A DNA stretch of 64,000 nucleotides from contig NZ_JACTAH010000001.1 of the NCBI RefSeq assembly GCF_014489115.1, forward strand, positions 1,736,001 to 1,800,000, given 5' to 3'. Each line of letters begins with the position of its first letter. The first letter of the stretch is position 1. Origin of the DNA: Thauera sedimentorum (GTDB taxonomy: Bacteria; Pseudomonadota; Gammaproteobacteria; Burkholderiales; Rhodocyclaceae). The notes beneath the pieces were generated by a model, which was not told where the DNA came from, ran no database searches, and saw only the letters and a program-made list of their open reading frames with translations. Shown in pieces: positions 12,234-20,655 of this stretch. Position numbers and translations under genes: made by a program.

Positions 12234-13691
12234 TCAGCCCGCCTCCGGCGGTTCGGCCGGCAGGCGCACGGTGAAGCGCGACCCCTCGCCCGGCCGGCTG
12301 TCCACCCGGATCTCGCCGCCGTGGCGCTTGACGATCTCGTAGGAGATCGACATGCCCAGCCCGGTGCCCTTGCCCACCGGCTTGGTGGTGAAGAAGGGTT
12401 CGAAGATGCGCCGGGCGACGTCCTCGCTCATCCCCTTGCCGTTGTCCTCGATCACCAGCTCCACGCCCCCGGCATGCGGACGGGTGGCCAGCACGATGCG
12501 TCCCGGGCTGCGTTCGATGGCCTGCGCGGCATTGACCAGGATGTTCATCAGCACCTGGCTCAGCTGCGCGGGCAGGCAGCGCACCCGCGGCAGCTCGCCG
12601 TACTGGCGCACCACCTCGGCCTTGTACTTGAGCTCGTGCCAGACCACGGTGAGCGTGCTCTCCAGCACCTCGTTGAGGTCCGCCTCCTGCCATTCGGCGT
12701 GGTCCACATGCGAGAAAGTCTTCATGTCGCGCACGATCTTCTTCACCCGGTCCAGGCCTTCCATCGATTCGGCGAGCAGATCGCCGATGTCGCTACGCAG
12801 GAAGTCCAGGTCCGCCTGCTTCTTGAGCTGGCGGATCTCCTCGCGCACCGCCTCGGGCGGGTTCAGCGCGGCGAGCCGGGCGTCGTAGCGGTCGATCAGG
12901 TCGGTGAGCTTGCCAACGTACTGCTGCAGGCTGCCGAGGTTGGAGCTGACGAAGCCCACCGGGTTGTTGATCTCGTGCGCCACGCCTGCGGCCAGCTGGC
13001 CGATGGCGGACATCTTCTCGGACTGCAGCAGTTGCTCGCGGGTGCGCTCGACCTCGGCCAGCGCCTTCTGCAGTTCGGCGGTGCGCTCGGCCACGCGCTG
13101 CTCCAGATGGGCGTTGAGCTCGGCCAGCTCGTCGCGCGCGGCGGCCAGCGCCAGGTTGCGCTCGGCCATCAGTTCGTACAGCCGCCCGATGGCTTCGACC
13201 AGGATGCGGGTCGCGCCGCCTTCCTGATCGTGCTCCGGCAGGCTGCGCCGCTCGGCCGGCTGGCCGGCCTTGATGCGGGCGATCTGCCCGGCCATGTCGC
13301 GGTCGGAACCGAGGATGTGGAAGGACAGCCAGGTGGTGACGAAGCTCGCCAGCAGCTCCAGGATGTCGCGCGGCCGTCCGGCGGCCAGGTACTCGCCGCG
13401 CGCCACGCGGATTTGCTCGGCAAAGATCTGGTGCTGGCGGGTGTGGGCGGCGACGTGGCGCGGGTCGCAGCCCCAGTCGGCCATCAGCATTTCCTCGTCG
13501 GAGAAGTGCTCGCGCGCGTAGGCTTCGAGCCCGTCGAGCAGGTCGAGGATCTCCTCATCGCTGGCGTGGCGCTGCTCGGTGACCACCTCCACCAGCGCGT
13601 TGAGCATGTCCACCAGGCGATGGTGCTGGGCGTCGACCTGCTCCAGGCCGAGCTCGTAGCGGCGATCCCACTTGAAGGCTTCCAGCATCAT
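12234..13691 (-). CDS. Bacteriohemerythrin-histidine kinase fusion
   Basis: 485 aa soluble sensor kinase. Residues 1-135 are a hemerythrin domain with all di-iron ligands visible: His in DAQHHR, His and Glu in EHFSDEE, the pair in HTRQH, and His/Asp in HILGSD. Such domains bind O2 and in some cases NO. A coiled coil (about 180-225) leads to a HisKA domain with phospho-His in AAGVAHEINNPVGFVSSNL and an ATPase domain (NILVNAAQAI, EDNGKGM, GTGLGMSI). Last gene of the ten-gene operon; its ATG overlaps the stop of the ATPase gene by 4 bp (ATGA). The H-box is nearly identical to those of the other two kinases in the operon, so they are paralogues. Confidence 0.92.
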   Translation of the reverse strand: MMLEAFKWDRRYELGLEQVDAQHHRLVDMLNALVEVVTEQRHASDEEILDLLDGLEAYAREHFSDEEMLMADWGCDPRHVAAHTRQHQIFAEQIRVARGEYLAAGRPRDILELLASFVTTWLSFHILGSDRDMAGQIARIKAGQPAERRSLPEHDQEGGATRILVEAIGRLYELMAERNLALAAARDELAELNAHLEQRVAERTAELQKALAEVERTREQLLQSEKMSAIGQLAAGVAHEINNPVGFVSSNLGSLQQYVGKLTDLIDRYDARLAALNPPEAVREEIRQLKKQADLDFLRSDIGDLLAESMEGLDRVKKIVRDMKTFSHVDHAEWQEADLNEVLESTLTVVWHELKYKAEVVRQYGELPRVRCLPAQLSQVLMNILVNAAQAIERSPGRIVLATRPHAGGVELVIEDNGKGMSEDVARRIFEPFFTTKPVGKGTGLGMSISYEIVKRHGGEIRVDSRPGEGSRFTVRLPAEPPEAG

Positions 13692-15934
13692 GCGTTCTCC
13701 GTGGCAACCGGGCCCAGGACCCGGAGTACTTCCGACAGGCTGGTGCGCCCCTCGGCAACCTTTCCGTAGGCATCCTCGGCCAAGGAACCCATGCCGGCCT
13801 GCCGGGCCTGGACGCCGATCTCCAGCAGGCTGCCACCGCGTGCGATCGTCTCACGGATCGCGTCGCTCATGACAAGCAGTTCGTACAGGCCGATGCGCCC
13901 CTTGTAGCCGCTGCCGTGGCAGATCTGGCAGCCGCGACCGACAAAGGCCGGCGGCGGCTCGCTGGCGAAGCGTCCGCCCAGGCGCTGGAGCAGCGCGGCA
14001 TCGGGCCTGGCCTCCTCGCGGCAGGCCGGGCAGATGCCGCGGACCAGTCGCTGGGCGAGCACCGCCTCCAGCGCCGAGGCCACCACATAGGGCTTCAGGC
14101 CCAGGTCGAGCAGGCGGGCGATGGTGGCCACCGCCGAGTTGGTGTGCAGGGTGGAGAACACCTGGTGGCCGGTGAGCGCGGCGTGGAAGGCGACCTCGGC
14201 GGTGTCGAAGTCGCGGATCTCGCCGAGCAGGATGACGTCCGGGTCCTGGCGCAGCATGGCGCGCAGCACCGAGGGGAAGGTCAGCCCGATCTTCTCCTTG
14301 ATCAGCACCTGGCCGGCCATGTCGAGGTAGTACTCCACCGGGTCTTCGATGGTGACGTAGTTCTTGCCCGGGTCGGCGTTGGCCTGCAGCAGCGAGTACA
14401 GTGTGGTGGTCTTGCCGCTGCCGGTCGGCCCGGTGGCCAGGATGATGCCCTGCGGACGGTCGATGCTGGCGCGCAGGTGGCCGAGATCGACCGGGTTGAA
14501 GCCGAGCTGGTCCAGCGAGGGCACTGCGGCGTTGCGGTCGAGCAGGCGCATCACCACCTTCTCGCCGTTGATCGTGGGCAGCGTGGAGATGCGCAGGTCC
14601 ACCACCTTGAGCGGCGACTTGACGGTGAGCCGGCCGTCCTGCGGGCGGCGGCGCTCGGCGATGTCCAGTTCGGCCATGATCTTGAAGCGCGACACCAGCG
14701 AGCCGTGCAGGTGGTGCGGGATCTGGATCTTGTCCTGGAGCACGCCGTCGATGCGGTAGCGCACCACCACCGCCTTGGCGCGCGGCTGCAGGTGGATGTC
14801 GGAAGCGCCCAGGCGGATCGCTTCCAGCACCACCGCGTTGGCCAGACGGATCGCCGGCGGCGCGTCGCTTTCGGTGAGCAGGGTGTCGAGCGAGGCCTGG
14901 TCGTCCTCGTCGATGACGATCTCGATGCCCTCGTAGGGGTCGGGCCCGCCGATGATGGTCTCCAGCTCGCGGAAATCCACCTCCTCGCCGTACAGCGCGC
15001 CGATGCGCTCGCGGATCGCGGCGACGTCGGCCATCACCACCTTGAGCTCCAGGCCGGCGGTGAAGCGGATCTCGTCGGTCAGCGCGGTGTCCATCGGGTC
15101 GGCCATCGCCAGGGTGAGGCGGCGCCCTTCCAGCGCGATCGGCACCACCAGCTGGCGCTCGCACAGGCTGTGCGGCAAGAGGTCGGCGAGCGCCTTCTGC
15201 ACCGGGATCTCGGTGAGCGCCACCTCCTCCATCAGCAGGTCCTTGCGCAGGAAGGCGCGCACCTGCGCCTCGGTGAGCCAGCCCTTCTCCAGCAGCAGGG
15301 CGATCAGCGGCTCGCGCCGCGCCTGCTGCTGGCGGTGCAGCTCCTGCAGTTGCGCATCGGTGATCAGGCCCTTCTTGTTGAGCGCGATGCCCAGGCGGCT
15401 GGCATGACCCGCGGTGATGCGCGCGAGGGCTTCGATCTCCTTGCTCTTGCGACTGTTCTCGCTGGCCAGCGCGCGGTTGCGGCGCACCAGGTCGAACTGC
15501 TCCAGGGCCAGGGCGACGGTGACGCGCAGGTCGTCGTCGTTCCAGGGCTTGAGGATGAACTTGTACACCGCGCCATCGTTGATCGCGCCCATCACCGCGC
15601 CGGTGTCCGCGTGGCCGGTGAGCATGATGCGCAGGGTGTCCGGGCTGAGCGCCTTGACCTGCTTGAGGAACTCGGCGCCGTTCATGCCCGGCATCATGTA
15701 GTCGCTGATCACCAGGTGGATGGTCTGCTCGCGCAGGCGGGCCAGGCCCTCGGCGGCGTCGGCCGCGGTGAGCACCTGGTAGGCCTCCTGGCGGAACACC
15801 CGGGTCAGCGCCTTGAGCACGCCGGGCTCGTCATCCACCAGCAGCAGGCGATAGGGTTCGCGCGCCTCGGCGGTGGCGGGTTCCGGGGTGGCGCCCGAGG
15901 GCTGGCCGGTGAAGTAGCGGGCGAACTGGCTCAT
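13688..15934 (-). CDS. Receiver-MshEN-PilB/GspE-type ATPase
   Basis: 748 aa. Receiver domain at about 28-145 (Asp78 in VISDYMMPG, KPWND). At about 190-245 is an MshEN-type domain: RLGIALNKKGLITDAQ fits the RLGxxLxxxGxxxxxxL c-di-GMP-binding motif of MshE and related ATPases, with a less perfect second half (PLIALLLEKG). From about 390 it is a secretion/pilus assembly ATPase with Walker A GPTGSGKTTTLYS, Asp box LGEIRDFDTAE, His box STLHTN and a tetracysteine zinc site (CPAC, CQIC). Fusion to a receiver is unusual. No pilin, secretin or other pilus gene is adjacent, so which machine it drives is unknown. Start at 15934 overlaps the preceding kinase by 4 bp. Confidence 0.9.
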   Translation of the reverse strand: MSQFARYFTGQPSGATPEPATAEAREPYRLLLVDDEPGVLKALTRVFRQEAYQVLTAADAAEGLARLREQTIHLVISDYMMPGMNGAEFLKQVKALSPDTLRIMLTGHADTGAVMGAINDGAVYKFILKPWNDDDLRVTVALALEQFDLVRRNRALASENSRKSKEIEALARITAGHASRLGIALNKKGLITDAQLQELHRQQQARREPLIALLLEKGWLTEAQVRAFLRKDLLMEEVALTEIPVQKALADLLPHSLCERQLVVPIALEGRRLTLAMADPMDTALTDEIRFTAGLELKVVMADVAAIRERIGALYGEEVDFRELETIIGGPDPYEGIEIVIDEDDQASLDTLLTESDAPPAIRLANAVVLEAIRLGASDIHLQPRAKAVVVRYRIDGVLQDKIQIPHHLHGSLVSRFKIMAELDIAERRRPQDGRLTVKSPLKVVDLRISTLPTINGEKVVMRLLDRNAAVPSLDQLGFNPVDLGHLRASIDRPQGIILATGPTGSGKTTTLYSLLQANADPGKNYVTIEDPVEYYLDMAGQVLIKEKIGLTFPSVLRAMLRQDPDVILLGEIRDFDTAEVAFHAALTGHQVFSTLHTNSAVATIARLLDLGLKPYVVASALEAVLAQRLVRGICPACREEARPDAALLQRLGGRFASEPPPAFVGRGCQICHGSGYKGRIGLYELLVMSDAIRETIARGGSLLEIGVQARQAGMGSLAEDAYGKVAEGRTSLSEVLRVLGPVATENA

Positions 15935-17163
15935 CCTTGCGTTTCCAGAGGCAGGCGGACATCCACCCGGGTGCCCGCGCCGGGCTGGCTGTGCAGCTCG
16001 ATGCGACCGCCCTGGGCGAGGATCACGTCGCGCGCGAGCGTCAGGCCGAGACCGATGCCGGCGCCCACCGCGCGGGTGGTGAAGAAGGGGTCGAACACCC
16101 GCGGCAGGTCCGCAGCAGCGATGCCACAGCCGTCGTCGATCACCTCGATGCGCTGGCTGCCGGCCTCCAGGCTGCAGCGCAGCACGATGCGCCCGCCGGG
16201 CCCGATGGCCTTGATCGCGTTGTCGAGGATGTTGAACAGCGCCTGCTGCAGGTGGCCGGGACGGCACGGAAACTGGCGTGCGGCCTCGCCCTCGCCGGTG
16301 AGTTGCGCATCGCGCGGCAGGCGCGGCCCAAGCAGCCGGCACAGCTCGTCCAGGCTGGCGCGCAGGTCGATCACCGCCTGCTCGTCGCGGTCGACGTTGG
16401 AGAAGCCCTTGAGGTCGCGCACGATCGCCGCCACCCGGTCCACGCCGTCGATGCTGTCCTTGAGCAGGTCGGCGAAGTCGGCCAGCAGGAACTCGGCGTC
16501 AATCTTCTTCAGGGCCTGCGCGTCGCCGCCTTCGGCCGCCTGCAGCGCCTCTCCCAGCTGGCGCAGGTAGCCGCGCGCGGAATTGAGGTTGCTGCGCACG
16601 AAGCCGATCGGATTGTTGATCTCGTGCGCCATGCCGGCCGCCAGCTGGGCGATGCCGGCCAGGCGCTCGGCCTGGTAGAGCTGGCGCTGGCGGGTCTCGA
16701 TCACCCCCACCTGCTCGGCCACCCGCGCCTCCAGCTGGGCGGCCAGTTCGCGGTAGCGCGCTTCGGATTTTTCCAGCGCGCGGTGCTTCTCGCGCAGGGC
16801 GTCGAAATCCGCCTGCACGCTCTGCACATGCAGCGCCGAGGCCATGTGGTAGCGCTGGCGGGCCAGCAGGATCTGGCGCAGCAGGCCGGCCGCGCCGGCA
16901 AGCGCCGCGGCATGCTCGGGCGGGCCGAGCAGCCAGCCCAGCGCTTCGATGTCCACCGCCACCGCGACCGCATGCCGGCCCGGTTCCGCCGGCGGTGCGT
17001 CGCCATCGACCAGTTCCAGCGGCGCGCCGACCAGCGGCGCGAGCATGTCGAGCAGGCGCGCGCGCTCGCCCGCGGGCAGCAGCTCGGCCAGCGTCCAGTC
17101 GTGGTCGAAAGCGGCCTGTGCGGCCGGGCTCACCGCCATCACCGGATCATGTTTGTCGGTCAT
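15931..17163 (-). CDS. Sensor histidine kinase, soluble
   Basis: 410 aa, no membrane segment. About 130 N-terminal residues match nothing I recognise and may be a sensor or docking domain. A coiled coil (about 125-180) follows, then a HisKA domain with AAGMAHEINNPIGFVRSNL (phospho-His near 192) and an ATPase domain (NILDNAIKAI, DDGCGIAAADL, GAGIGLGLTL). No transmitter-receiver fusion. It overlaps the GTPase gene upstream and the ATPase gene downstream by 4 bp each, so translation of the three is probably coupled. Confidence 0.88.
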   Translation of the reverse strand: MTDKHDPVMAVSPAAQAAFDHDWTLAELLPAGERARLLDMLAPLVGAPLELVDGDAPPAEPGRHAVAVAVDIEALGWLLGPPEHAAALAGAAGLLRQILLARQRYHMASALHVQSVQADFDALREKHRALEKSEARYRELAAQLEARVAEQVGVIETRQRQLYQAERLAGIAQLAAGMAHEINNPIGFVRSNLNSARGYLRQLGEALQAAEGGDAQALKKIDAEFLLADFADLLKDSIDGVDRVAAIVRDLKGFSNVDRDEQAVIDLRASLDELCRLLGPRLPRDAQLTGEGEAARQFPCRPGHLQQALFNILDNAIKAIGPGGRIVLRCSLEAGSQRIEVIDDGCGIAAADLPRVFDPFFTTRAVGAGIGLGLTLARDVILAQGGRIELHSQPGAGTRVDVRLPLETQG

Positions 17164-17813
17164 GTCGCCGCTCCGCGCAGCGCGGCGGCGAAGCCGGCCG
17201 CGCTCAGGCCGTGTTCGCGCTCGAGCCCGTAGCTGTCGGCAATCCGCGGGTAGAGCGCGTCAAGCAGGGTGGAGAAGGTCTCCAGCACGCCCGGCCCGGT
17301 GAGTGCGCTGGCGAAGGTCATCGGCCAGGGCGCGCCGGCCCAGCGTTCGGCGATCTCGGCCTCGCTGAGGATGTCGGCCAGGTCGCGCTTGTTGAACTGC
17401 ACCACCAGCGGCAGGCGGTCGAAGTCCAGCCCCACGCGCGCGGCATTGTCGGCCAGGTTCTCGAAGGACAGGCCGTTGTTGGCCGCTTGCGTGCGCTGCG
17501 AGTCGGCCACGAACACCACCCCGTCGGCGCGCGACAGCACTGCCTTGCGGGTGCCGTCATGGGCCACCTGGCCGGGCACGGTGAACAGTTTGAACTTGAC
17601 CAGCAGCCCGGAAGGCGCACGGATGCCCAGCGGCAGCAGGTCGAAGAACAGGGTGCGGTCGTTCTGCGTCTCCAGCGTCATGATCTCGCCCTTGAGTTCG
17701 GGCTGCAGCATGTCGTGCAGGCGCATCAGGTTGGTGGTCTTGCCGCTCGCGGCCGGACCGTAATAGACCAGCTTCAGGGTAAGCCGCCGGGCGGCTTCGT
17801 CGAACTCAGCCAT
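17160..17813 (-). CDS. MglA-type small Ras-like GTPase
   Basis: 217 aa. P-loop YYGPAASGKTTNL (residues 17-29), the MglA-specific stretch NDRTLFFDLLPL, PM3 as VPGQV instead of DxxGQ, GVVFVADSQ, and NKRDL at about 140. Myxococcus MglA, which sets cell polarity for type IV pili and gliding, has the same pattern. Its usual partner MglB (Roadblock domain) is absent from this window. Co-location with a PilB-type ATPase suggests a role in polar placement or activation of a surface machine; this is inference. It sits between a receiver gene (8-bp overlap) and a kinase gene (4-bp overlap). Confidence 0.9.
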   Translation of the reverse strand: MAEFDEAARRLTLKLVYYGPAASGKTTNLMRLHDMLQPELKGEIMTLETQNDRTLFFDLLPLGIRAPSGLLVKFKLFTVPGQVAHDGTRKAVLSRADGVVFVADSQRTQAANNGLSFENLADNAARVGLDFDRLPLVVQFNKRDLADILSEAEIAERWAGAPWPMTFASALTGPGVLETFSTLLDALYPRIADSYGLEREHGLSAAGFAAALRGAAT

Positions 17814-18396
17814 TCGGATGCCGGCGCTCGTACTCGGCCTGCAGGTCGGGGTCGAGGATCACCGAACCGTCGTCGCCCCAGCGCACGTCGGTGATGCCGG
17901 GCTCCTCGGCTTCCAGGCGCTTGCGCTCGATCTCTTCCGGCGTGGCCAGCTGGCGCTCCAGGCGCTTCTCGTCGGCCAGGCGCTCGGTCTCCACCTGCAG
18001 CGCGCGCCAGGCCAGGCCCTGGGCGATGGCGGACACCAGCTCGTAGTCGTTCCACGGCTTGCCGATGAAGCGGCTGATCTGCGCCTCGTTGATCGCGCCT
18101 ATCAGGGCCTGCAGGTCGGCATAGCCGGAGAGGATGAAGCGCACCGCATGGGGCTGGATCTCGCGCACCGCCTTGAGCAGCTGCACCCCGTCCATGCCCG
18201 GCATGCGGAAATCGGAGATCACCATCTCGTAGGGCGTGCCGCGCACCGCGCGCAGCGCATCCTCCGGGCAGGAGCAGCAATCGACCTGCAGCCGGAAAGT
18301 TTCGCCGTTGAAGGTGCAGGGCGTGAGCACCAGCAGGCGCTTGAGCGCCTTCAGGATGCCGGGTTCGTCGTCGACGATGAGGATACGGTGGGTCAT
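17806..18396 (-). CDS. Response regulator without known output domain
   Basis: 196 aa. Receiver domain at residues 1-135: acidic pair in ILIVDDEP, phospho-Asp in MVISDFRMPG, ending FIGKPWND. The receiver has an insertion of about 10 residues (TPCTFNGETFRLQVDCCSC) between its first helix and second strand. The last 60 residues form a charged helix plus a short tail (ITDVRWGDDGSVILDPDLQ) that I do not recognise. Start at 18396 is chosen because it gives an ATGA overlap with the upstream kinase gene and the usual receiver N-terminus; a start at 18411 would add five residues. It overlaps the GTPase start by 8 bp. Confidence 0.88.
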   Translation of the reverse strand: MTHRILIVDDEPGILKALKRLLVLTPCTFNGETFRLQVDCCSCPEDALRAVRGTPYEMVISDFRMPGMDGVQLLKAVREIQPHAVRFILSGYADLQALIGAINEAQISRFIGKPWNDYELVSAIAQGLAWRALQVETERLADEKRLERQLATPEEIERKRLEAEEPGITDVRWGDDGSVILDPDLQAEYERRHPNG

Positions 18397-20654
18397 GCTT
18401 GCTCCTTGCACGGGGCGTTCGCGTCTTCGGTCGGCGCCGGCGCTTCAGGGGGCACTCGCGGCAGCACGACGCGGAAGGCCGCGCCCTGCCCCGGTTCGCT
18501 GCGCACGTCGATGCGCCCGCCGTGCTTGCGGACGATGGAGAAGGCCAGCGACAGGCCCAGCCCGGTGCCCTGGCCGACCGGCTTGGTGGTGAAGAAGGGG
18601 TCGAACAGTCGGCCCAGGTGTTCCGGCGCGATGCCGCGGCCGGTGTCGGCCACCTCCACCCAGACCGTGTCCGCGTCGCTGCCGGTGCGCACGGTGATCA
18701 CGCCCTTGTCGGCGATCGCGTGCGCGGCATTGACCAGCAGGTTGAGGAAGACCTGATTGAGTTGGGACGGCAGGCACCAGATCTCCGGCAAGTCGCCGTA
18801 CTGCCGTTCCAGCGTGGCCTTGTACTTGATCTCGTTCCACACGATGTTGATCGTGCTGTCCAGCCCGCCGTGCAGGTCGGCCCACTGCCAGTTGCTCTCG
18901 CCGACCCGGGAGAAATCCTTCAGGTCCTGCACGATCTTGCGTACCCGGGCGATGCCTTCCTGCGATTCGCTCACCAGCGCCGGGGCGTCTTCGCGGATGT
19001 AGGCCATGTCGCGCTCTGCCATCAGCGCGCGCAGGCCGGCGTCGTCACCGAAGCGCCGCTCGAACTCCGCCACCACCGCGAGGAGATCCTGCAGGTACTG
19101 GTTCAGCGTGCCCAGGTTGGAGCTGACGAAGCCGACCGGGTTGTTGATCTCGTGCGCCACGCCGGCGGCGAGCTGGCCGATGGAGGCCATCTTCTCCGAC
19201 TGCAGCAGCTGGTTCTGCGCCTCTTCCAGCCGGCGGTTGAGTTCGATCTGCTCGGCCAGCGCGCTGCGCAGCCTGGCCTCGGCCTCCTCGCGCTGGCTGA
19301 TGTCGCGCACGATGCTCTGCCGGTAGCGCCGCCCCTGGTGCTCGAAGCTGCCCGAACTCACCTCCACCGGAAAAACCTCGCCGCTGCGCCGGCGGTGGAT
19401 GGTCTTGAAGGTCACGCCCTGCTCGCCGCCCGCCGCAGCGAGTTGCGCGGACAGGCTGGTCAGCGTCTCGGGCGCGCGCAGTTCGGCGATGTTGCGCCCG
19501 ACCAGTTCGTCGCGCGCATAGCCATAGGCGCGGCTGGCCGCCTCGTTGGCCTCCAGGAGGTTGCCCTGCTCGTCCATCAGCAGGACGATGTCGTGGGCGT
19601 AATGGACCAGAAAGTCGAACTGCTTCTCGCGGCGGGCGTGCTCCAGGTCGCGCGAAACCCGTTCGAAGTCGCTCTGCACCCGCAGGTAGCGCAGCGCCAC
19701 CCACAGCAGCAGGATCAGCATGACGCCCAGCCCCCCCAGACGCAGCGCCAGGCTGGCGAATTCGGCGTGCGCGGCGGCATAGACCGCGTCGCGGTCCATC
19801 TTGGTGACCAGGATCCAGTTCATCTCGCGCACGTGGTGCACCACGCCGAGCACCGGCTCGCCGCGGTAGTCCACGCCCTCGATCACCAGGCCGTCGGCCT
19901 CGCCCGGGCGCAGCGCGAGCAGGCGGCCGGAAGGCTCCTCGATGCGCAGTTCGAGCGGCGCCTGACCCTGCGCCAGCGGGTTGAGATAACGCACCGCCCC
20001 GCCCTCGCGACGGGCGAGAAAGGTTTCCATCTCCACCCCCACCGGAAAACCACGCTGCAGCATCGGATACAGGGTGTAGGCCGGGTCGATGGCGATCACC
20101 AGGAAGCCGGCCAGCGCGGGCCCCTCGGGGGTATCGACCAGCAGGGAGGAAACGCTGGCCAACCTCGCCGCCCCGCTGTCGTTCAGATAAAAGTCGCGCA
20201 CCACCATGTCACCACTGCGCGCCGCCCTTTGCAGCAGTTCGGGCGATATCCCGGGTGCGCTTCCGCCGCCCACGCCGGCGATTTCGCGACCCGCTGGATC
20301 GAGCAGCCAGGCTGCGCTGAACTCATACGAGCGGTTGACCATCCAGGCCAGACGGTCGTTGACCGCGGACAGCGTGCCCCTGTCCCGGGCCAGGTCGGCC
20401 AAGCTGAGCGACAGGTTCCCACCGGTCGGCAGGTTGTTCTTGACGTGAAGGTCCTCCAGCCAGTGCTCGACCTCCGCGTGGCGGATCTTCGCCAAGCCCG
20501 CCAGGGTGTGTTCGGCCTGTTGGCGGGCCTGCGACAGCAGGCGTTCGCGGGTGCCGTAACCGACGGCCAGCATCATCAGCACCACGAGCAGCACGACCAG
20601 CGCGAAGCTGAAGTCGCGGCCCGGCGGCGTGGAGGAGCTGGCCTTTGCGCTCAT
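18393..20654 (-). CDS. Membrane histidine kinase with Cache-type sensor and PAS
   Basis: 753 aa. Membrane helix at about 15-35, a periplasmic region of about 260 residues that looks like a double Cache sensor, a second helix near 300-322 (GGLGVMLILLLWVALRYL), PAS domain at about 340-465 with its C-cap (RRYRQSIVRDISQREEAEA), then HisKA with AAGVAHEINNPVGFVSSNLG and an ATPase domain (NLLVNAAHAI, DTGRGIAPEHL, GTGLGLSLAF). The only membrane-spanning sensor of the operon, so the likely entry point for an extracellular ligand, which is unknown. One base separates its ATG from the HD-GYP stop. Confidence 0.9.
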   Translation of the reverse strand: MSAKASSSTPPGRDFSFALVVLLVVLMMLAVGYGTRERLLSQARQQAEHTLAGLAKIRHAEVEHWLEDLHVKNNLPTGGNLSLSLADLARDRGTLSAVNDRLAWMVNRSYEFSAAWLLDPAGREIAGVGGGSAPGISPELLQRAARSGDMVVRDFYLNDSGAARLASVSSLLVDTPEGPALAGFLVIAIDPAYTLYPMLQRGFPVGVEMETFLARREGGAVRYLNPLAQGQAPLELRIEEPSGRLLALRPGEADGLVIEGVDYRGEPVLGVVHHVREMNWILVTKMDRDAVYAAAHAEFASLALRLGGLGVMLILLLWVALRYLRVQSDFERVSRDLEHARREKQFDFLVHYAHDIVLLMDEQGNLLEANEAASRAYGYARDELVGRNIAELRAPETLTSLSAQLAAAGGEQGVTFKTIHRRRSGEVFPVEVSSGSFEHQGRRYRQSIVRDISQREEAEARLRSALAEQIELNRRLEEAQNQLLQSEKMASIGQLAAGVAHEINNPVGFVSSNLGTLNQYLQDLLAVVAEFERRFGDDAGLRALMAERDMAYIREDAPALVSESQEGIARVRKIVQDLKDFSRVGESNWQWADLHGGLDSTINIVWNEIKYKATLERQYGDLPEIWCLPSQLNQVFLNLLVNAAHAIADKGVITVRTGSDADTVWVEVADTGRGIAPEHLGRLFDPFFTTKPVGQGTGLGLSLAFSIVRKHGGRIDVRSEPGQGAAFRVVLPRVPPEAPAPTEDANAPCKEQA

Positions 20655-20655
20655 C

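Noticed and set aside
13916..16570. 884-codon plus-strand open frame opposite the ATPase gene
   Set aside because: Shadow of the minus-strand operon; no domain and no ribosome binding site.
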